Shown here: positions 58,889-64,000 of the stretch, in pieces
How the letters are laid out: every line of letters begins with the position of its first letter
How positions within the stretch are numbered: position 1 is the stretch's first letter
Assembly (NCBI GenBank): GCA_003281415.1
Contig: QCCC01000002.1
Coordinates: forward strand, 1 to 64,000
Length of the DNA stretch: 64,000 nucleotides
Direction of reading: 5' to 3'
Source of the DNA: Prochlorococcus sp. AG-347-K15
GTDB taxonomy: Bacteria > Cyanobacteriota > Cyanobacteriia > PCC-6307 > Cyanobiaceae
The notes under the pieces: generated by a model
The model's database searches: none
The model's input: the letters and a program-made list of their open reading frames with translations, nothing else
Told to the model about the DNA's origin: nothing
Program-made: the position numbers and the translations under genes

Positions 58889-61021
58889 ATGCAAAAACAT
58901 TATTTAAAATTTAATAAGGTTTTTACAAATATTGCTTGTTTCCCTTTAATTTTATTATCAAATAATTCAGAACTAGCTGCGAAGTATTTACTAAGTAATG
59001 TTGATAAATCAATCACTCCATTTGAAATAAAAAACATTAACAACATTTTATTTCAAGGGTTTGATAAGAAACAGGAGAAAAATTTCTTAATTGCAGAAAA
59101 TAAAAAAAATATTAATCAAGAAAAAGTTCTTATTTCTGAAATAATTATTGAAGGTTGGGAAAATCATCCTGAAGGTAGAAAACTTGAATTAGCTGCATAT
59201 GACTCTATGAGTATAAAGCCAGGAAGTATTGTTGATAATCAGATTTTAAATCAAGACCTTAATGCAATATATGCTAGTGGTTGGTTCTCGGGAGTTAAAA
59301 TGAAACCTCAAGATGGGCCATTAGGCGTAAGGTTAATTGTAAATGTAGTACCTAATCCAATTTTAAAGAAAGTTAAGATTAAACCAATAAACTCTGTAAT
59401 CTCTAATGCAGATGTAGATGTTATTTTTAATAATTTTTATGGGACAACTCTTAATCTAAATGAGTTGCAAAGTAAGATCGAAATAATAAAAAAGCGCTTT
59501 GAAAACGAAGGTTATTCTTTAGCTAGAATTAAAGGCCCAGATAGAATTTCAGAAAATGGAATAGTAATATTAAATATTTCTGAAGGCATCATATCTGATG
59601 TAAAGTTAAGATTCCCAGGATCTGATGGGGAATTCATTACTGATGGAAAACCTAGAAAGGGAAAAACGAAGGATTGGGTTATAAAAAGAGAGTTAAAAAC
59701 ACAACCTGGCACTATATTTAACAGAAAAGTTTTAGAAGCTGATATCGGTCGACTCTATGCCACATCATTGTTTGACGATGTGAAGGTGTCTCTTGGTCCT
59801 GATAATACCAATCCTGGTCAGGTTATAATTTTTTTAGATTTGAGTGAACAAAGAACAGGATCATTAACTGGTGGCCTTGGTTATAGTAGTAGTTCAGGTA
59901 TTTTTGCGACAATTGGGTTACAAGAAACCAATGCTTTAGGTAGAGCATGGTCTACTAATCTAAACCTGAATTTTGGAGAATATTCAACAACTTACAATTT
60001 TTCTTTATCTGATCCATGGATTAAAGGAGATAAACATAAAACTTCTTTTAGAACAAATATTTTTCTGAGTAGAGATTATCCACAGGAATTTAAAAGTGAA
60101 AATAATGGGCGGATATATGCTGTAGACGATACAAATACTTCAAGCTCAGATACTTTTTCATCAATAGTTTTAGAAAAAACTGGCGGTGGATTCTCTTTCT
60201 CAAGGCCATTGAATGGTGGAGATCCATTTAAGTTGTCTAAGTGGAGAGTTCTTGCAGGTATGAATTTTAAGAAGGTAAAGATGATTGATGGAGATGGTAA
60301 CAAAAAACCTTATGGTGATATGACTCCAACTACAGGTAATATAAGCGATATTATTTGTATTGGATTTACTCCAAATGATGATTCATGTCCTTCGGAAAAT
60401 ACACTAGTAAGTTTTATCGCAAGTTCATCTAGAAATAATTTAAATAGTTCTGTGAACCCAACTGCAGGAAATAAATTAAGCTTTGGTACTGAACAGTTTG
60501 TTTCAATGGGTAAAAACTCCCCAACTTTTAATAGAATGAGAGCCTCATATTCATTTTTTGTCCCAACAAAATTGATAAATTTAACCAAAGCATGTAAGTC
60601 TAGTTCTGTTACTAGTGAAGATTGTCCTCAAACTATTGGTTTTCAATTTAAGGCTGGAACTATTCTTGGTGAGTTGCCTCCTTATGAAGCATTTTGTATG
60701 GGAGGAACATCATCTATTAGAGGTTGGGGCTCTTGTGATTTAGCGGTTAGTAAAAGTTTTGTTGAGGGTACAGTAGAATATAGATTTCCCGTTTGGAAAA
60801 TGATATCAGGAGCTTTATTTGTTGATGCAGGCAGTGATTTAGGTTCTCAAAAGGATGTCCCAGGAAAACCTGGTAAATTGTTGGATAAATCAGGTTCTGG
60901 TTATTCAATTGGAGGAGGAGTTGGAGTGAAAACCCCAATTGGACCGTTAAGATTAGATATTGCTAGTAAGGATCTAAGTGGAGATTGGAGATATACACTT
61001 GGAGTTGGATGGAAGTTTTAA
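58889..61021 (+). CDS. bamA: BamA/Omp85-family outer membrane assembly protein
   Basis: POTRA repeats and C-terminal barrel ending LGVGWKF; adjacent lpx genes. Confidence 0.94.
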   Translation: MQKHYLKFNKVFTNIACFPLILLSNNSELAAKYLLSNVDKSITPFEIKNINNILFQGFDKKQEKNFLIAENKKNINQEKVLISEIIIEGWENHPEGRKLELAAYDSMSIKPGSIVDNQILNQDLNAIYASGWFSGVKMKPQDGPLGVRLIVNVVPNPILKKVKIKPINSVISNADVDVIFNNFYGTTLNLNELQSKIEIIKKRFENEGYSLARIKGPDRISENGIVILNISEGIISDVKLRFPGSDGEFITDGKPRKGKTKDWVIKRELKTQPGTIFNRKVLEADIGRLYATSLFDDVKVSLGPDNTNPGQVIIFLDLSEQRTGSLTGGLGYSSSSGIFATIGLQETNALGRAWSTNLNLNFGEYSTTYNFSLSDPWIKGDKHKTSFRTNIFLSRDYPQEFKSENNGRIYAVDDTNTSSSDTFSSIVLEKTGGGFSFSRPLNGGDPFKLSKWRVLAGMNFKKVKMIDGDGNKKPYGDMTPTTGNISDIICIGFTPNDDSCPSENTLVSFIASSSRNNLNSSVNPTAGNKLSFGTEQFVSMGKNSPTFNRMRASYSFFVPTKLINLTKACKSSSVTSEDCPQTIGFQFKAGTILGELPPYEAFCMGGTSSIRGWGSCDLAVSKSFVEGTVEYRFPVWKMISGALFVDAGSDLGSQKDVPGKPGKLLDKSGSGYSIGGGVGVKTPIGPLRLDIASKDLSGDWRYTLGVGWKF

Positions 61022-61858
61022 GTGTTTTCTTGGCCTACTAATTATGATTCTTGTTATACCCTAGCTGGTGCTTTCTCCAGAGAAGGAATAGGCCTTCATA
61101 GTGGAGAAAAAACAAAAGTTACTATTTCTTCATACGATAAAGAGGGATATTATGTTTCTTTCAAAGATAAACCTAACAAGATTTATAAGCTAACTCAAGA
61201 TTTAATTGGAAGTACGATGCTTTGTACGGCTGTTAAATTGGGAGGGAGAAATTTATATACTATTGAACATTTATTGTCTTCAATGGCTGGGTGCGGGTTA
61301 AGTTATATACATATTGAGGTTGATGGGAAAGAAATTCCACTTTTGGATGGATCTACAATACAGTGGGTTAAAGATTTTGAAGAAGTAGGGATAAAAAAGG
61401 CACCTAAACCAGATAACTTTTTTCGAGAAGTTAATAAATCAATAATTTTAAATAAAGAAGGATCAGTTATAGCAGCAACTCCTTCTAAAAAGACTACAAT
61501 TATATCTACAATAAGTTTTTCCTATCAAGCAATTGGAAATCAAACTTTTGTGATTGATTTAAATCCAAAAAGTTTTGTTGAAATGATTGCGCCAGCAAGA
61601 ACATTTGGCTTTAAAGATCAATTTCAAGAATTAAGTGAACTTGGATTAATAAAAGGAGGGAGCTTGGAAAATGCACTTGTTTGCGATGGTGATAAATGGG
61701 TTAATCCACCGTTAAGATTTGATAATGAACCAATAAGACATAAAATTTTAGACCTTATTGGGGACTTAGCTTTGGTAGGGTTACCTAAGGCCCAAATTTT
61801 AGTTTATAAAGGATCACATTCTTTAAATGCTTTATTAGCCTCATCGTTGAAAAATTAA
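61022..61858 (+). CDS. lpxC: UDP-3-O-acyl-N-acetylglucosamine deacetylase
   Basis: [32 protein letters not shown]. Confidence 0.97.
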   Translation: MFSWPTNYDSCYTLAGAFSREGIGLHSGEKTKVTISSYDKEGYYVSFKDKPNKIYKLTQDLIGSTMLCTAVKLGGRNLYTIEHLLSSMAGCGLSYIHIEVDGKEIPLLDGSTIQWVKDFEEVGIKKAPKPDNFFREVNKSIILNKEGSVIAATPSKKTTIISTISFSYQAIGNQTFVIDLNPKSFVEMIAPARTFGFKDQFQELSELGLIKGGSLENALVCDGDKWVNPPLRFDNEPIRHKILDLIGDLALVGLPKAQILVYKGSHSLNALLASSLKN

Positions 61859-61875
61859 CTTTATCTTTAATTGTT

Positions 61876-62334
61876 TTGGAAAAAAAATTATCAAGTTACA
61901 ATAATCAACTCTCATCTGAGAAGATATTAGGTTTATTACCTCACAGATATCCTTTTGCTCTTGTTGATAAAGTTATAGAGCATATACCTGGGGAGCGAGC
62001 TGTCGCAGTAAAAAATGTAACTATAAATGAGCCTCAATTTCAAGGCCACTTCCCTGAAAGGCCCTTAATGCCTGGCGTTCTCATTGTTGAATCAATGGCT
62101 CAAGTTGGAGGAATTATAGTGACGCAAATGCCCAATCTCCCTAAAGGACTTTTCGTTTTTGCTGGAATTAATAATGTTAAATTTAGAAAACCTGTTGTAC
62201 CTGGTGATCAATTGATAATTTCTTGTGAGTTATTGAGTATTAAAAGACAAAGATTTGGCAAGGTTAAAGGTGAGGCACACGTTGATGGAAACTTAGTTTG
62301 TGCAGGAGAATTAATGTTCTCATTAGTTGACTAA
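61876..62334 (+). CDS. fabZ: 3-hydroxyacyl-ACP dehydratase
   Basis: [38 protein letters not shown]. Confidence 0.98.
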   Translation: MEKKLSSYNNQLSSEKILGLLPHRYPFALVDKVIEHIPGERAVAVKNVTINEPQFQGHFPERPLMPGVLIVESMAQVGGIIVTQMPNLPKGLFVFAGINNVKFRKPVVPGDQLIISCELLSIKRQRFGKVKGEAHVDGNLVCAGELMFSLVD

Positions 62335-63178
62335 GGAAATGGAGAAAAAAAATACTGAATTAAAGTCAAGATTTAATGGTGTTAAAGTGCACTCAAACGC
62401 TTTTGTTGATCCAAATGCAGAATTGCATGATGGTGTCATTATCTCTCAAGGAGCTATTGTAGGACCTAATGTAACTATAGGGAAAGGAACCGAAATCGGA
62501 CCAAATGCCGTTATTACAGGAAGAACTCAAATCGGTAGTAATAATAAAGTCTTCCCAAATGTTTTTATAGGTCTTGATCCTCAAGATCTTAAATATAAAG
62601 GGGCCTCTACTGAAGTAATTATTGGAGATAATAATACTTTTAGAGAATGCGTAACTATTAATAAGGCAACTGATGAAGGAGAAAAAACTATTATTGGCAG
62701 TAATAATTTGTTAATGGCTTACACTCATATAGGTCATAATTGCGAACTTGGAAATGGAATAGTTTTATCAAATAGTGTTCAAGTCGCTGGGCATGTAAAA
62801 GTTGAAGATAAAGCTATTATTGGTGGCTGTTTAGGTATTCATCAATTTGTTCATATTGGGTATTTAGCAATGATCGGAGGAATGACTAGAGTAGATAGAG
62901 ATGTTCCTCCTTTCTGTCTAGCTGAAGGACATCCAGGAAGATTGAGAGGTTTGAATAGAATTGGAATTAAAAGGAGTGGTTTGATGGAAAATAAGGATTT
63001 TGATATAAAACTTTTGCAAAGTACATGGAATTTACTCTTTAAGTCTAATAATGTAATGTCTGAGGCATTGGACATTGCAATAAAAGGCAAATTAGATCTT
63101 TCTTCAACAAAATTATGTGATTTTTTAAAAGATTCAATATCAAAAAAAAGACGTGGCCCAATGCCTTTAGTTAATTAA
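62327..63178 (+). CDS. lpxA: UDP-N-acetylglucosamine acyltransferase
   Basis: Hexapeptide repeats, [28 protein letters not shown]; start may be internal ATG 62339. Confidence 0.97.
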   Translation: MTKEMEKKNTELKSRFNGVKVHSNAFVDPNAELHDGVIISQGAIVGPNVTIGKGTEIGPNAVITGRTQIGSNNKVFPNVFIGLDPQDLKYKGASTEVIIGDNNTFRECVTINKATDEGEKTIIGSNNLLMAYTHIGHNCELGNGIVLSNSVQVAGHVKVEDKAIIGGCLGIHQFVHIGYLAMIGGMTRVDRDVPPFCLAEGHPGRLRGLNRIGIKRSGLMENKDFDIKLLQSTWNLLFKSNNVMSEALDIAIKGKLDLSSTKLCDFLKDSISKKRRGPMPLVN

Positions 63179-64000
63179 TGAATAAAAAAATATTTATCAG
63201 TACGGGAGAAGTCTCTGGAGATTTGCATGGGGGTTTATTGTCTAGAGCATTATTTCATGAAGCTAAAAAACATTCAATTAACTTAGAGATCTATGGATTA
63301 GGCGGTGAGAAAATGAAGAACGCAGGAGTGCAAATTTTTCAAGATACTACATCTATAAGTGCGATAGGAATATGGGAGGCTTTACCTCTAATTCTCCCTA
63401 TGATTAAAGTTCAAAAAAAATTTTATAATTGCATAAAGAAATATCGACCAAATTGCTTAATATTAATTGACTATATGGGACCCAATATTAAGATTGGGAC
63501 TCAATTAAAAAGATCGAGAAATAATATTCCAATTTACTACTATATCGCTCCTCAAGAATGGGCATGGAGAGTTGGTAATAATAGCACTACAAATTTAATT
63601 AATTTTTCAGATAAAATTTTTGCAATTTTTAAGAAGGAGGCAAACTTTTATAGAAGGCGGGGTGGAAATGTATTTTGGGTTGGACATCCAATGATTGATT
63701 TGACGAAAAAATTACCTTCTAAGAAAGATGCTAGAGCAATTCTAAAACTTCCAGCAAACCAGAATATCTTACTTTTAATGCCTGCATCAAGACGTCAAGA
63801 ATTGAGATATATATTACCTACCTTCTTGAAAACAGCAAAAAAATTACAGCTAAAAAATCCAAGTCTTGTTGTTTATATTCCTTCTTGTAGGAGAGTTTTT
63901 GATGAAAAATTTAGAAAAGGTTTAGAAAAATATAAAATTAAAGGAAAGGTTATTTCTCAACAAAATAATTCTGAATTGGTGCCTTATATTTATTCATTAA
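63178..64000 (+). CDS. lpxB: lipid-A-disaccharide synthase (truncated by window end)
   Basis: [25 protein letters not shown]...YYIAPQEWAWR; TAATG overlap with lpxA. Confidence 0.96.
   Translation, partial: MNKKIFISTGEVSGDLHGGLLSRALFHEAKKHSINLEIYGLGGEKMKNAGVQIFQDTTSISAIGIWEALPLILPMIKVQKKFYNCIKKYRPNCLILIDYMGPNIKIGTQLKRSRNNIPIYYYIAPQEWAWRVGNNSTTNLINFSDKIFAIFKKEANFYRRRGGNVFWVGHPMIDLTKKLPSKKDARAILKLPANQNILLLMPASRRQELRYILPTFLKTAKKLQLKNPSLVVYIPSCRRVFDEKFRKGLEKYKIKGKVISQQNNSELVPYIYSL

Noticed and set aside
1-64000. CRISPR arrays, transposases/IS elements, rRNA genes
   Set aside because: No regularly spaced repeats, transposase-like ORFs or rRNA sequence recognised in the window

Overview
AT-rich (roughly 30% GC by eye) cyanobacterial chromosome segment. 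Gene content and protein style point to a high-light-adapted Prochlorococcus: kaiBC without kaiA, tandem hli genes, nblS, petF, and the bamA-lpxC-fabZ-lpxA-lpxB, purC/purD and rplU-rpmA neighbourhoods. From about 42 to 64 kb the window is dense core genome (serA, prmA, petF, rnz, truB, rpmA/rplU, kaiBC, nblS, purD, purC, lipid A operon). From about 0 to 42 kb it is more accessory: glycosyltransferases, two fatty-acid desaturases (one split by a homopolymer frameshift), hli genes, a stand-alone DNA-ligase adenylation domain, a photolyase-like protein with apparently permuted domains, and many proteins of 60 aa or less that the ORF track misses. The most interesting finding is a probable glutamine-II ('Downstream-peptide') riboswitch at about 11.95-12.01 kb, with a canonical sigma70 promoter, in front of a 33-aa DUF4278/PirA-like ORF. 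Others are a recurring 3'-end/terminator module (1.7, 9.9 and 13.0 kb), an unannotated sRNA-like locus (18.44-18.54 kb), strongly paired RNA hairpins, an ATGA-coupled microprotein operon (9.3-9.8 kb), a twin-CX3C Cys-rich microprotein pair (23.5-23.8 kb), homopolymer frameshifts and a tRNA-Val(GAC) with an apparent C33. All family assignments are by eye; no searches were run.
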